A DNA stretch of 64,000 bases from Bacteroidota bacterium (GCA_030706405.1 JAUZOO010000007.1:124001-188000); one strand, 5' to 3'. Shown: positions 1-9,776, counted from the stretch's first letter. The notes: generated from the letters alone by a model not told the origin. Translations and numbers: made by a program.

Positions 1-270
1 AATCAAAATGTTAGTTTTAACAAAAATACGAGATTATTTGCTTTTAAGGTGTTAAATTCGATTCCCAACCTCATCACCAAGCATTCTACACCCTGTAAAT
101 ACACACGTTACAACCTATTTATGAAATTTAACATGCTTTAACATTCGTTAACGGAAGTTTAAAGTATGTTTGTATCATCAAAAGCAGAGATTAAGATTAG
201 TTAAAATACAAGCATAGTTAGTAGTTTTAGTAGTGTAAAATTTTTTCATATTTAGGTTTGATTGGTTAGT
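1..270. other. AT-rich non-coding stretch at window edge
   Basis: No ORF with credible coding character on either strand. The DNA is AT-rich with several TTAAC-type words (about 127-155). A TAnnTTTG word (TATGTTTG, 165-172) resembles a Bacteroidota -7 element on the plus strand, but it has no TTG at the right distance and no gene downstream of it, so I do not call a promoter. Confidence 0.5.
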
Positions 271-306
271 AAAAAAGCGGGGCTGTCGTGATGACAGCCC
301 CGCTTT
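271..306 (-). terminator. Intrinsic terminator after DUF6427 gene
   Basis: A perfect 11-bp GC-rich stem (arms 277-287 and 293-303, loop GTGAT) is flanked by AAAAAA on the left, which reads as a U-run on the minus strand. It lies 30 bases past the stop of the minus-strand membrane protein gene and most likely ends that transcript. The short T-run on the right makes weak two-way activity possible. Confidence 0.9.
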
Positions 307-334
307 GCATATATAAAGACATTGTTATTAGTTG

Positions 335-1321
335 TCAATAAAATATCTGAATCAAAACAATCAGCAATAGCATTACCGATATGAAAATATTTCCCCACAG
401 TTCCGATTCCATAAAGACGAGATAATGAGCCAAAAGGAAAGAAGCCGGAATTGATGCCAGAATCAACAATTCGCCGGAAGCCTGCGGAACAGCTATATAC
501 ACCGCTATAACATTAATAAACAGCCATAGCAAAACGGTAAACATTTTTCGCGGAAAAATCTTCTTTCCCTGCAATTCCTTCAGCATAAACTCGCTACCCA
601 AAACCATCATCACAATTACAAAACCAATAAAGATGATAAACAACACGTGATAATCGGCAAACGAATATTTCGCCTCAAAAACAGCCTTAAAATCATAAAA
701 TAGCCGAAGAGGCTCGCCTATGGTAAGATAATAATAGCTTCCCATAAAAAACATGGGTAAAGCCAAACCTAAAATAGAAAAGACCCATTCCCGCCAACGA
801 AAAGGACGTAAAACCGTCAATCCTACCCATACAATAAATACAAAAAAGATAAGGAAGGGATAAAACAGCGACCCTGCGGATATATAAAAAGCAGCCTCGA
901 AAATCTCATAGGCAATCCTGTCGCGATGATACGACTTAAATATCCTATTGAGCGCGAAAAGCAGAAAAAATGCAGCAAAGATTACCGGATTCAATCGTTG
1001 CAAACCGGGATACGATGCCGTTATCATTACAAACATGATAGCGGGCAGGTACGATCGGTTATTAAGTATCATAAACCTCGTATTAAGCCGCGACAGAACA
1101 AAACTCAGGATAATCACCAACAACAGGGTAAATCCGGAAGCGTGTATGGTGCCCGGAGGCAGCACACCAACAACAGCCTTATATAAAGGCATGGAAACCC
1201 TATCGAACAGAAACTGGCTGTGAGGAATATTCAACAACGAATGCACCCACAACAACACCCCCAAAAATGGAATGAATACAATTACCTGAGCTCCGGTTGA
1301 CCGGAATAAACGAAGAAACAT
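335..1321 (-). CDS. DUF6427-type integral membrane protein
   Basis: A 328-residue protein made almost entirely of hydrophobic segments: about eight to ten predicted membrane helices, starting with one at residues 11-32 and ending with one at the extreme C-terminus. Sequence and length match the uncharacterised DUF6427 family of Bacteroidota inner-membrane proteins. No catalytic motif is evident and the function is unknown. It starts at ATG 1321, only 11 bases after the purD stop, so it is probably the last gene of a purD transcript ending at the terminator just downstream. Family assignment is from recognition of overall character, not from a diagnostic motif. Confidence 0.7.
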   Translation of the reverse strand: MFLRLFRSTGAQVIVFIPFLGVLLWVHSLLNIPHSQFLFDRVSMPLYKAVVGVLPPGTIHASGFTLLLVIILSFVLSRLNTRFMILNNRSYLPAIMFVMITASYPGLQRLNPVIFAAFFLLFALNRIFKSYHRDRIAYEIFEAAFYISAGSLFYPFLIFFVFIVWVGLTVLRPFRWREWVFSILGLALPMFFMGSYYYLTIGEPLRLFYDFKAVFEAKYSFADYHVLFIIFIGFVIVMMVLGSEFMLKELQGKKIFPRKMFTVLLWLFINVIAVYIAVPQASGELLILASIPASFLLAHYLVFMESELWGNIFISVMLLLIVLIQIFY

Positions 1322-1332
1322 ACGGTATATTT

Positions 1333-2601
1333 TTACAAGTCGAAGCCGATATCTTTCCGGTAGTATTTACCTTCGAAATCGACAACCCCGGCATTTTTGT
1401 TCGACAACACCAAAGCATCTTTAATTGAATTACCATATGAGCTAACGGCTAAAACACGCCCGCCATTGGTAACAACTTTTCCATCATCAGCCTTAGTGCC
1501 GGCATGGAACAATATACTGTCAGAGACCTTATCGAGATTGAGCATTTCTTTACCATTCACATAATCGCCCGGATAGCCACCGGAAACCAGCATGACGGTA
1601 GTAACCGTTCGTGAATCGGTTTCGATTTTAACGTTGGCGAGCTCCCCTTTGGCTGCAGCTTCAAAAACCTCTACCAAATCGTTTTTAATACGAGGCATAA
1701 CCACCTCTGTTTCCGGGTCGCCCATGCGGACATTGTACTCAATAGTGAGGGGCTCTCCTTCAACATTGATAAGTCCCAGGAAGATAAACCCACGATAGAC
1801 GATATTGTCCTTACGAAGACCTTCCACGGTAGGTTTTATGATGCGGTCTTCCACCTTCTTCATAAACGTTTCGTCGGCAAACGGAACCGGAGAAACGGCG
1901 CCCATACCACCGGTATTGAGTCCGCTATCGCCTTCGCCAATGCGTTTATAATCTTTGGCTTCCGGAAGAATAACATAGGACTTCCCGTCGGTAAGCACAA
2001 AAACAGAAAGCTCAATTCCTTTTAAAAATTCTTCAATAACCACGGTAGTGCCAGCCTGTCCGAATTTTCCGGCAAACATTAGTTCAAGTTCCTTTTTAGC
2101 CTCGTTGATATCGTCAAGGATAAGCACGCCTTTTCCGGCAGCTAAACCGTCTGCTTTGAGTACGTAAGGAGCTTTAAGGGTTTCCAAAAAGCTGTAAGCA
2201 TCGTTAAGAGTAGCGGCAGTAAAACTTTTATAGCGGGCGGTAGGCACGCCATGCCTTACCATGAATTGTTTGGCAAAATCCTTACTACCTTCAAGTTGCG
2301 CTCCATCGCGCGAAGGGCCGATTACCGGAATGTCTTTTAAATCTTTACGACCGAGGAAATAATCGTAAATCCCCTTTACTAAAGGTTCTTCGGGACCAAC
2401 CACAACCATGTCAACCTTTTCTTTTAAAACCAATTGGGCAAGGCCGTCAAAATCGTTGACCTTAATATCGACGTTGGTTCCAACCTGACTGGTTCCGGCA
2501 TTTCCCGGTGCTATAAAAAGTTTGTTGAGTTTCTTGCTCTGGGCAAGTTTCCAAGCAATGGCGTGTTCACGTCCTCCTGATCCGATAAGTAAAATGTTCA
2601 T
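1333..2601 (-). CDS. purD: Phosphoribosylamine--glycine ligase (GAR synthetase)
   Basis: Catalyses the second step of de novo purine synthesis: ATP-dependent joining of glycine to 5-phosphoribosylamine to give GAR, in the cytosol. The 422-residue length is normal. The N-terminal domain opens with the typical MNILLIGSGGREHAIAWKL. The ATP-grasp portion includes LKADGLAAGKGV (about residues 148-160) and the signature RMGDPETEVVMPR (about residues 292-304). No other purine genes are nearby. A TACTTTTG -7 element (2622-2629, minus strand) lies just upstream; its nearest TTG is 21 bases away, slightly long for this phylum. Confidence 0.97.
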   Translation of the reverse strand: MNILLIGSGGREHAIAWKLAQSKKLNKLFIAPGNAGTSQVGTNVDIKVNDFDGLAQLVLKEKVDMVVVGPEEPLVKGIYDYFLGRKDLKDIPVIGPSRDGAQLEGSKDFAKQFMVRHGVPTARYKSFTAATLNDAYSFLETLKAPYVLKADGLAAGKGVLILDDINEAKKELELMFAGKFGQAGTTVVIEEFLKGIELSVFVLTDGKSYVILPEAKDYKRIGEGDSGLNTGGMGAVSPVPFADETFMKKVEDRIIKPTVEGLRKDNIVYRGFIFLGLINVEGEPLTIEYNVRMGDPETEVVMPRIKNDLVEVFEAAAKGELANVKIETDSRTVTTVMLVSGGYPGDYVNGKEMLNLDKVSDSILFHAGTKADDGKVVTNGGRVLAVSSYGNSIKDALVLSNKNAGVVDFEGKYYRKDIGFDL

Positions 2602-2687
2602 TGTTCGTCTTGATTATTCGCCAAAAGTATAAAATAAACCGCTACTATCACAATGCTAAGGACTAAGGTTTTGCCCAGCGGCATGGG

Positions 2688-3416
2688 TCAATCCCCAAAA
2701 ATGCTTTGTAAAACGGGCAGAGAGTTAAGGGTTGACAATCCCCCATGATGATGGTTATAATACTCGATAATAAGGTTTAACAGTGCATTACGGGTTTGAT
2801 GATTCATAGCCGGTTGCTCCATACCATCGAACGTCACGTTCATTAACTGATGAAACAACGCACTGATGTATTTCTGTTTACCATCGCCCGATGAAGCTAA
2901 AAAAGCATTAAAATATCCGTTGGCCGGATCGAATATACAATTAGCCTCCGAATAATTATCCTGCGGATAAAAACCAAGGTGCTTGGTAAGATTTAAAAGA
3001 AATACAAGATGAAAATTTGCTGAGCCGGAATCCTTAATATCAAATAACTGAATGGCATGAAACAAAAAATCGAACATAGCAGGGTTCGCTTCTTCCTCCT
3101 TCAATGTTTTATACAGAACTTCGGCAACGAAGAGCGATACGGCACTTTTAATGGTTGTAAATGGAATGGAATGAAAAGGGCATTCGATGGCGACTTCTTT
3201 AATCCGCTGAAGGTCGCGCTTGGGATTGATATAAACATCGAGATTGAGAAGCGTGAGTGGCTGGAAAAAAGTGGGCCGAAACTTCCCCTTTCGCCCATAC
3301 ACACCTTGTACAAGAAATGTTTTCCGCCCAAAAATCTCGGTATAAATGGTCGTCACCAGACTGGTATCGCCATATTTAAGATGATTCAGGACTATTCCCT
3401 TGGTTTTATAAAGCAT
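2688..3416 (-). CDS. recO: DNA repair protein RecO
   Basis: RecO works with RecR to load RecA onto single-stranded DNA coated with SSB during recombinational repair. The 242-residue protein has the N-terminal OB-fold (residues 1 to about 80, beginning MLYKTKGIVLNHLKYGDTSL) followed by a helical C-terminal domain, as in the family. The four-cysteine zinc site of some RecO proteins is not present: only scattered cysteines are seen. It starts at ATG 3416, 29 bases after the dxs stop, consistent with co-transcription behind dxs. Confidence 0.93.
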   Translation of the reverse strand: MLYKTKGIVLNHLKYGDTSLVTTIYTEIFGRKTFLVQGVYGRKGKFRPTFFQPLTLLNLDVYINPKRDLQRIKEVAIECPFHSIPFTTIKSAVSLFVAEVLYKTLKEEEANPAMFDFLFHAIQLFDIKDSGSANFHLVFLLNLTKHLGFYPQDNYSEANCIFDPANGYFNAFLASSGDGKQKYISALFHQLMNVTFDGMEQPAMNHQTRNALLNLIIEYYNHHHGGLSTLNSLPVLQSIFGD

Positions 3417-3445
3417 ACGTTAATTTCGGGAAAGCTTTATTTTCC

Positions 3446-5371
3446 TTACAGAACATTTGTAACAACCTTAGCTCCGACCAACGCCCGTGCAGCCTCAACA
3501 ATTCCGGTCGTATCAAAACCACATTCGTGATAAAGCTGGGCCTGAGTTCCGTGTTCTACAAAGCGGTCGGGTACACCCAGCCGTTTCACTTTTGATGAAT
3601 AACCATGTTCGGCCATAAATTCGAGTACCGCACTTCCGAAGCCTCCGTTAATAACACCATCTTCAATAGTAATCACGGCGTTAAACTTATCCAGAACCGT
3701 ATGCAGAAGTTCGGTATCCAGTGGTTTAAGGAAACGCATATCCACGTGGGCTGCGCTTATCCCCTGTCCAGCAAGAATCGAGCAGGCTTCTTCTGCAAAA
3801 TTACCGACAGCTCCAAGGGTTATAATAACAAGGTCGGAACCATCGCGAAGCATCCGTCCTTTACCAATAGTCATTTTCTTAAACGGTTTATGCCAGTCGG
3901 GTGTCACACCGGGGCCTTTGGGGTAACGAATCACAAACGGCCCATGATTTTCGTCCTGCGCAGTAAACATCAGATCGCGGAGATCTTCCTCAACCATGGG
4001 CGATGCCACAGTAAGGTTAGGGATGCAACGTAGGTAAGCCAAATCGTAAACTCCGTGATGGGTTGCCCCGTCCTCGCCTACCAAACCTCCACGGTCGATG
4101 CATAGTACCACGTGAAGATTCTGAATAGCTACATCATGAATAATTTGATCGTAGGCACGCTGCAAAAACGACGAATAGACATTACAATAAGGTACCATGC
4201 CCTGAGCTGCCAGCCCTGCCGAAAACGTAATTGCATGTTGCTCGGCGATTCCCACATCGAAAGCCCGATCGGGGAAACGTTCGAATAAATAATTCATTGA
4301 ACAACCGCTAACCATAGCTGGGGTAACTCCTACAATTTTAGGGTTTACCTCGGCCAGCTCCAAAAGCGTCCGGCCAAACACCTCCTGAAATTTGGGAGGC
4401 TGTGGAGTAGCCGATACGGATTTTATAATTTCCCCGGTATCCTTATTGAACAATCCGGGAGCATGGAATTTCGTTTGGTCTTCTTCGGCAAACTTATAGC
4501 CTTTGCCCTTGGTAGTTACTACATGAAGAAGCTTGGGGCCGGGGATATCTTTCAGGTCGTTGAGCACTTTAGCCAGAAGCATCACGTCGTGACCGTCAAC
4601 CGGGCCAAAATACCTGAAATTAAGTGATTCGAAAAGATTACTGTGTTTTAATAGAGCCGATTTAACGGCACCTTCCAGTTTCTGGGCTACACGTTGGGGA
4701 TTCGGTTTTAACTTGCCAAACGTACCCAGAACCTTCCATACATCGGATTTAAATTTATTATACGATTTGGAAGTGGACATATTGAGCAGATACTGCTGAA
4801 GCGCGCCAACGTTAGGATCGATGGCCATGTTATTATCATTCAGTATCACCAACAGGTTAGCGTTGGAAAAGCCGGCATTATTAAGTCCTTCGAAAGCCAA
4901 ACCGCCAGTCATGGAACCATCGCCGATAACTGCAATCACATGCCGATCGGGTTCGTTTTTAAGCTTTGAAGCAACAGCCATGCCCAATGCCGCCGAGATC
5001 GATGTGGAAGAATGCCCCACCCCAAAGGAATCGTACACACTTTCGCTCATTTTTGGAAAGCCGCTAATGCCTTTATACTTACGGTTAGTATAAAAAACAT
5101 TCTTACGCCCGGTAAGAATTTTATGTCCGTAAGCCTGATGCCCCACATCCCAAATAAGCTGATCGTAAGGCGTATCGAACACATAATGGAGAGCAACGGA
5201 GAGTTCCACCACTCCCAAACTGGCGCCAAGATGGCCCGGGTTGGCACTTACCAGCTCAATAATAAACTGACGCAACTCTTCGCTCAGCAGAACTAGTTCT
5301 TCCGGACTTAATTTCTTCAAGTCGGAAGGCAGTTCAATGCGGTCTAAATATGTTTTTTTTTGCTCATCCAT
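3446..5371 (-). CDS. dxs: 1-deoxy-D-xylulose-5-phosphate synthase
   Basis: First enzyme of the MEP isoprenoid pathway: thiamine-diphosphate-dependent condensation of pyruvate and glyceraldehyde 3-phosphate. The protein is about 641 residues, a normal length. Visible are the ThDP-binding motif GDGSMTGG running to NDNNMAI in the N-terminal domain, the pyrimidine-domain glutamate region DVGIAEQHAITFSAG, and the transketolase C-terminal domain with DRFVEHG. The frame is open to a TTG at 5392, but ATG 5371 (MDEQKKTYLDRI) fits the family N-terminus better. It means the pathway supplies undecaprenyl and quinone precursors here. Confidence 0.97.
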   Translation of the reverse strand: MDEQKKTYLDRIELPSDLKKLSPEELVLLSEELRQFIIELVSANPGHLGASLGVVELSVALHYVFDTPYDQLIWDVGHQAYGHKILTGRKNVFYTNRKYKGISGFPKMSESVYDSFGVGHSSTSISAALGMAVASKLKNEPDRHVIAVIGDGSMTGGLAFEGLNNAGFSNANLLVILNDNNMAIDPNVGALQQYLLNMSTSKSYNKFKSDVWKVLGTFGKLKPNPQRVAQKLEGAVKSALLKHSNLFESLNFRYFGPVDGHDVMLLAKVLNDLKDIPGPKLLHVVTTKGKGYKFAEEDQTKFHAPGLFNKDTGEIIKSVSATPQPPKFQEVFGRTLLELAEVNPKIVGVTPAMVSGCSMNYLFERFPDRAFDVGIAEQHAITFSAGLAAQGMVPYCNVYSSFLQRAYDQIIHDVAIQNLHVVLCIDRGGLVGEDGATHHGVYDLAYLRCIPNLTVASPMVEEDLRDLMFTAQDENHGPFVIRYPKGPGVTPDWHKPFKKMTIGKGRMLRDGSDLVIITLGAVGNFAEEACSILAGQGISAAHVDMRFLKPLDTELLHTVLDKFNAVITIEDGVINGGFGSAVLEFMAEHGYSSKVKRLGVPDRFVEHGTQAQLYHECGFDTTGIVEAARALVGAKVVTNVL

Positions 5372-5442
5372 CAGGTTACAAATAAGTTGCAAAAGGCTTC
5401 ACGAACTGCCAAAGATATAAATTTATTCCTAAAGTCCCGGCT

Positions 5443-5472
5443 TTGTTTTAAAGCGTCTTGTTAATATCTTTG
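5443..5472 (+). promoter_or_regulatory. Promoter of the OmpA-family gene
   Basis: TTG at 5443-5445, exactly 19 bases, then TATCTTTG at 5465-5472. This matches the Bacteroidota housekeeping form TTG-N19-TAnnTTTG. It points rightward to the OmpA-like lipoprotein, giving a leader of roughly 140 nt. A minus-strand -7 word for dxs (TATCTTTG, 5410-5417) lies nearby without a matching TTG. Confidence 0.8.
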
Positions 5473-5618
5473 GACGTGAAACGTTCTGTTAATAATTGGG
5501 CAAATCAAATAAATACAGCTTATGTAACGTTTATTCAAAAGTTTTGTTTCTATTATCCAATTTTTTAAAAGGCATAATTTTTGTCTTTACCAATGGACTT
5601 TAAAATACATCTTTCATC

Positions 5619-6617
5619 ATGAATAATAAACTCGTCCTTCTGATTTTTGCAGTATTTATCGCCTCGTGTGTTCCTATTTCCAAATTCAACGAAATGAAGC
5701 GGAAAGCCGATGACTGCGACAAATTCAACCAACAAAATAAAACAGATATCGAAAACCTGCAGGTATCTAATACCGAGTTAAAATCGCAGCTCGAAGTGCT
5801 TACCAAAGAACGCGACAAACTGTTGCAGGATTCGCTAACCCGCTACCAGGAGCTCAAACAGATGCAGCTCGACTATAACAAACTGGAACAGCAATACCAC
5901 GATTTTCAATTGGCTCAGGAGAATACCGCCAAAGGTAACGCAAAAGAAACTACCAAGCTTCTCTCTCAATTGCAGGAAGCCCAGGATAATCTTCAAAAGC
6001 GCGAAGACGAGCTCCGAAAACTCGAATACACACTGGAGGAAAAGAAACGCAACCTCGAAGCCCTGGCTCTTCAAAACGAAAAGACCAACAAACAGATGAA
6101 AGAAATGGCCCAATCGCTCAGCCGCAAGGACTCGATTGTAAAAGCTTTAAAGAACAAGCTTTCGGCAGCACTCATGGGATTGGAAAACAACGGGCTTACC
6201 ATTAAAATTGTAAACGGCAAGGTTTATATATCGCTCGAAGAAAAACTCCTGTTCAAATCGGGAAGTACCGCAGTTGACCCGGGCGGAGTTAGTGCACTGA
6301 AGAAACTGGCGCGCGTGCTCGATCAAAACCCCGACATCAACATCATGATTGAAGGCCATACCGACGACGTACCGTATCGTGCCGATGCAGCTATCAAAGA
6401 TAATTGGGATTTGAGCGCGAAACGTGCCACCGCCATTGTCCGCATCCTGCTCGAAGGCACCAACATCGATCCCAAACGCTTTACAGCTGCCGGACGCAGC
6501 CAGTACGTGCCGATTGACAAAGCCAAAAGCGCCGAAGCCCGTCAGAAAAACCGCCGTACGGAAATCATCCTCACCCCTAAACTCGACGAACTTTACAAAA
6601 TACTCGAATCGAACTAA
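5619..6617 (+). CDS. OmpA-family lipoprotein with coiled coil
   Basis: A 332-residue envelope protein. Residues 1-17 form a lipoprotein signal with lipobox IASC, so it should be anchored by acyl groups at Cys17. Residues about 25-190 are a long charged coiled coil rich in Glu, Lys and Gln. Residues about 205-325 are an OmpA/MotB peptidoglycan-binding domain with the signature IMIEGHTDDVPYR and the C-terminal QKNRRTEIIL. The likely role is tethering the outer membrane or a lipoprotein complex to peptidoglycan across a periplasmic spacer. It is transcribed alone from its own promoter and ends at a shared terminator. Confidence 0.88.
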   Translation: MNNKLVLLIFAVFIASCVPISKFNEMKRKADDCDKFNQQNKTDIENLQVSNTELKSQLEVLTKERDKLLQDSLTRYQELKQMQLDYNKLEQQYHDFQLAQENTAKGNAKETTKLLSQLQEAQDNLQKREDELRKLEYTLEEKKRNLEALALQNEKTNKQMKEMAQSLSRKDSIVKALKNKLSAALMGLENNGLTIKIVNGKVYISLEEKLLFKSGSTAVDPGGVSALKKLARVLDQNPDINIMIEGHTDDVPYRADAAIKDNWDLSAKRATAIVRILLEGTNIDPKRFTAAGRSQYVPIDKAKSAEARQKNRRTEIILTPKLDELYKILESN

Positions 6618-6641
6618 GCGATTAGCCGCAGAATTAACGAG

Positions 6642-6679
6642 AAAAGAAAAAGCCCCGGCATCACGTCGGGGCTTTTTTT
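6642..6679. terminator. Two-way terminator between OmpA-like gene and nrdJ
   Basis: Stem AGCCCCG (6651-6657) with CGGGGCT (6667-6673) and a 9-base loop. It has a T-run on the right (6673-6679) and an A-rich tract on the left (6641-6651), so it can end the plus-strand OmpA-like transcript and the minus-strand nrdJ transcript, whose genes converge here. Confidence 0.88.
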
Positions 6680-6703
6680 GAATCGTAAAAATATAGTTAT
6701 AGA

Positions 6704-9286
6704 TTATCCGCATTTTGAAGACCCGCAATTAGTGCAGGTGAGACATCCTTCCTGGTAAACGAGTGCATCTGATCCGCACTCGCCACATTTACCTTTGGTA
6801 ACCTTAGTTCCGTCGGGGATGTATTTTTTAAGCGCACGTACTACTCCGTTTTTCCAGGTATTGATGGTGTCGCTGTCCACGGTTAATGACGATACCAGGT
6901 TTACAATGCCGTCGATAGGCATTCCGTAGCGCAATACGCCGGAGATGAGACGGGCATAGTTCCAGTACTCCTTGTTAAACATATGCGACAAACCTCCAAG
7001 CGTGTTTTTATATCCGTACTTGTCAATATATTGGAAGTCGTAACGTGTATTTCCGTCTTCATCTTTGTTTTTGATGATCTTTCCGGTGGTGATTGATTTC
7101 GGGATGGGGAACATTTCTTCGTCCTTCAGACCGGTAAAAATTTCGTATGGGCGGTCATCCAGAATACCTACAAATGCAATCCACTCTTCTTTTTCGTTTT
7201 TAAACCGGATAACATCGGCGTCCAATACTTTCGGACGTTTGATGGGTTCGGTCATGAGGGCCGGGGCAATTTTCTTTTCTTCTTTTTTATTCGAAATCAA
7301 GACGCCTGCACGTGAACCTTCGCGATAAACCGTTACTCCTTTGCATCCGCTCTTCCAAGCTGTTACATAAAGTTCGTCAACCAATTGTTCCGAAGCTGTT
7401 TCGGGCAGGTTAATGGTTACGCTGATAGAGTGGTCGACCCATTTTTGAACTTCGCCCTGCATGCGAACTTTGTTAATCCAGTCAACATCGGCCGAAGTGG
7501 CTTTATAATAAGGCGATTTTTTAACCAGTTCCTGAACCTTTTCGTCGTCATAAGATTTAACAGCTTCTGCATCGTAGCCGTTAACTTCGAGCCAGGTAAG
7601 GAATTTATGGTGGAAAACGTTATATTCTTCGAAGGAATCGCCCACTTCGTCAATAAACGAAACTTTTACGTTAGTGTCGTTCGGGTTGACTTTACGGCGA
7701 CGTTTGTAAACCGGAAGGAATACAGGTTCGATACCCGAGGTGGTTTGCGACATCAGGCTGGTGGTTCCGGTGGGAGCGATGGTAAGGAGCGCAATATTAC
7801 GGCGTCCGTATTTGGTCATGTCGCGGTAAAGCTGATCGTCTTCATTTTTTAACCTTTCAATAAAAGGATTACCGCGTTCGAGCATGCTGTCGTAAATCGG
7901 GAAGGCTCCACGTTCTTTAGCCAGGTTTACCGAAGCACGATATGCCTCGATTGCCAGCGTTTTATGTACTTCAATAGAGAAGTCGATGGCATCGTCACTT
8001 CCATAACGGAGTCCAAGACCTGCCAGCATGTCGCCTTCGGCAGTGATACCAATACCGGTACGGCGTCCTTCTTCTGCTTTCACGCGGATGTTTTCCCACA
8101 AGCGGCGTTCCACGCGTTTTACTTCAATATCTTCCGGATCGTCGGCTATCTTCTGAATGATCTGGTCGATTTTTTCGAGCTCAAGGTCGATAATGTCATC
8201 CATAATACGCTGAGCATATGCTGCGTGTTTTTTGAAAAGATCGAAATTGAATTTAGCCTGTGGTGTAAATGGATTTTCAACATAGCTGTATAGGTTGATA
8301 GCTATGAGACGGCAACTGTCATAAGGACAGAGAGGTATTTCGCCACAAGGATTAGTGGAAACGGTGCGATAACCGAATTTGGCATAGCTGTCTGGTACCG
8401 ATTCGTTAATAATGGTGTCCCAGAAAAGGATACCGGGTTCGGCCGATTTCCATGCGTTGTGGATTATCTTATTCCATAGGTCGCGTGCATTGATTTCTTT
8501 TTTATAAACTGGCTCGGGCGAATCAATCGGATACTGTTGTACATAAGGTGTATTGTTAACAACAGCATTCATAAATTCATTGTCAATTTTTACCGAAACA
8601 TTAGCCCCGGTAACTTTCCCAGCTTCCATTTTAGCATCAATAAAGTTTTCGGAATCGGGATGTTTAATCGATATCGAAAGCATTAATGCTCCACGACGGC
8701 CGTCCTGGGCAACTTCGCGGGTTGAGTTTGAAAAACGTTCCATAAACGGAACAACACCGGTTGAAGACAAAGCACTGTTAAGTACCGGGCTTCCATGAGG
8801 ACGAATGTGCGAGAGGTCATGTCCCACTCCTCCACGACGTTTCATCAGTTGTACCTGTTCCTGGTCAATTTTCATAATTCCGCCATAAGAATCGGCTGGA
8901 GGCTCGTTTCCAATAACAAAACAATTGGAAAGCGATGCTACCTGGTAGTTATTGCCAATGCCGGTCATTGGGCTACCTTGTGGAATAATGTATTTAAAGT
9001 CGCGGAATAGTTCGTATAACTCACTTTCAGAAAGCGGGTTCGTATACTTTTTTTCGATACGCGCGATTTCGCGGGTAATACGCCAGTGCATGTCGTCGGG
9101 CGACAATTCATAGATAGCACCAAAAGAATCTTTTAATGCATATTTGGTGGCCCAGACACGAGCTGCGAGTTCATCACCTTTGAAATATTCCAGAGCTTTG
9201 GGGAATACTTCATCATACGTGTACTTTTTTGCTTCCATTTGATTGGTTTCAGATTTCTGCTTGGCTACCATTTCTTCAATTTCCAT
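6704..9286 (-). CDS. nrdJ: Adenosylcobalamin-dependent ribonucleotide reductase (class II)
   Basis: Reduces ribonucleotides to deoxyribonucleotides with a radical made from adenosylcobalamin, so it needs neither oxygen nor an iron cofactor. The 860-residue protein has a short N-terminal region, the barrel with GSPMTGIGNNYQVASLSNCF (first redox cysteine), the active-site NPCGEIPLCPYDSCR with catalytic Cys and Glu, and the phosphate-binding APTGTTSLMSQTTSGIEP. The C-terminus has CGECGSDALVYQEGCLTC followed by TNCGSSKCG, a zinc-ribbon-like tail holding mobile redox cysteines. It stands alone, with over 500 bases of non-coding DNA upstream and a strong terminator downstream. No nrdAB or nrdDG is in the window. 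Confidence 0.97.
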   Translation of the reverse strand: MEIEEMVAKQKSETNQMEAKKYTYDEVFPKALEYFKGDELAARVWATKYALKDSFGAIYELSPDDMHWRITREIARIEKKYTNPLSESELYELFRDFKYIIPQGSPMTGIGNNYQVASLSNCFVIGNEPPADSYGGIMKIDQEQVQLMKRRGGVGHDLSHIRPHGSPVLNSALSSTGVVPFMERFSNSTREVAQDGRRGALMLSISIKHPDSENFIDAKMEAGKVTGANVSVKIDNEFMNAVVNNTPYVQQYPIDSPEPVYKKEINARDLWNKIIHNAWKSAEPGILFWDTIINESVPDSYAKFGYRTVSTNPCGEIPLCPYDSCRLIAINLYSYVENPFTPQAKFNFDLFKKHAAYAQRIMDDIIDLELEKIDQIIQKIADDPEDIEVKRVERRLWENIRVKAEEGRRTGIGITAEGDMLAGLGLRYGSDDAIDFSIEVHKTLAIEAYRASVNLAKERGAFPIYDSMLERGNPFIERLKNEDDQLYRDMTKYGRRNIALLTIAPTGTTSLMSQTTSGIEPVFLPVYKRRRKVNPNDTNVKVSFIDEVGDSFEEYNVFHHKFLTWLEVNGYDAEAVKSYDDEKVQELVKKSPYYKATSADVDWINKVRMQGEVQKWVDHSISVTINLPETASEQLVDELYVTAWKSGCKGVTVYREGSRAGVLISNKKEEKKIAPALMTEPIKRPKVLDADVIRFKNEKEEWIAFVGILDDRPYEIFTGLKDEEMFPIPKSITTGKIIKNKDEDGNTRYDFQYIDKYGYKNTLGGLSHMFNKEYWNYARLISGVLRYGMPIDGIVNLVSSLTVDSDTINTWKNGVVRALKKYIPDGTKVTKGKCGECGSDALVYQEGCLTCTNCGSSKCG

Positions 9287-9713
9287 TGTTCGTTGTTTTT
9301 GAAAGATTTATAACGTAGGGTTTCCTCGGGTTTAATGTGATGCAAGTTAACAAGACTACCAAAGCTGCACAAGCCTCCTAAATCGTAGTTATTAACAAAA
9401 CTCCTGAGTTATTAACTTTTGGTTTAATGTGTTGAAAATCAGTAAATGTAAAAAGGGGTGAATAGTTGCATTGCCCTTAAATTTATGACTTTCAAAGGGG
9501 TGGAGTTTTGTTTAAATTATTTACAAATAAACACTCCAAATAACGAAAAGTTTTGCTATATAAATTCTTTTTCCGGCCTTGTGTAATGGAATATTCAGAG
9601 GTTATGCTTCTTAACGGTTGTTACGCCTGTTTAGTTTTGCGTATTTTCAGTTAAACCTGAGTTAGTTTAGTCTGGTTGTTATATTGTATGGGAAAAGTGG
9701 ATTGTGCGAAAAA
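9287..9713. other. Long non-coding region upstream of nrdJ, with hairpin
   Basis: No credible gene. It presumably contains the nrdJ promoter and a leader. A stem is visible at 9501-9538: TGGAGT pairs with ACTCCA and GTTTA with TAAAC, separated by a 3-base bulge, around a 13-base loop. I looked for a cobalamin-riboswitch B12 box and for an NrdR-box pair and could not see either. No clear TTG-N19-TAnnTTTG promoter is visible on the minus strand. Confidence 0.5.
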
Positions 9714-9776
9714 CGGCAGGGGACTTCGTTTTTGACGAAATCCCCTGCCGTAAAATATCGGCTTTGAATTAGCCGA
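9709..9776 (-). terminator. Tandem hairpins ending the gltX-waaA transcript
   Basis: The first hairpin met on the minus strand is TCGGCT/AGCCGA (9758-9776). The second is a very strong stem with 10-bp arms CGGCAGGGGA (9714-9723) and TCCCCTGCCG (9741-9750), one C/A mismatch, then TTCGT/ACGAA and a 5-base loop. AAAAA at 9709-9713 reads as a U-run on the minus strand, so the second is the functional intrinsic terminator for waaA. Confidence 0.88.

Noticed and set aside
6147-6728. 193-codon minus-strand frame opposite the OmpA-like gene
   Set aside because: A shadow of the OmpA-domain gene. The plus-strand frame has a lipobox, coiled coil and OmpA motif, and its own promoter and terminator.
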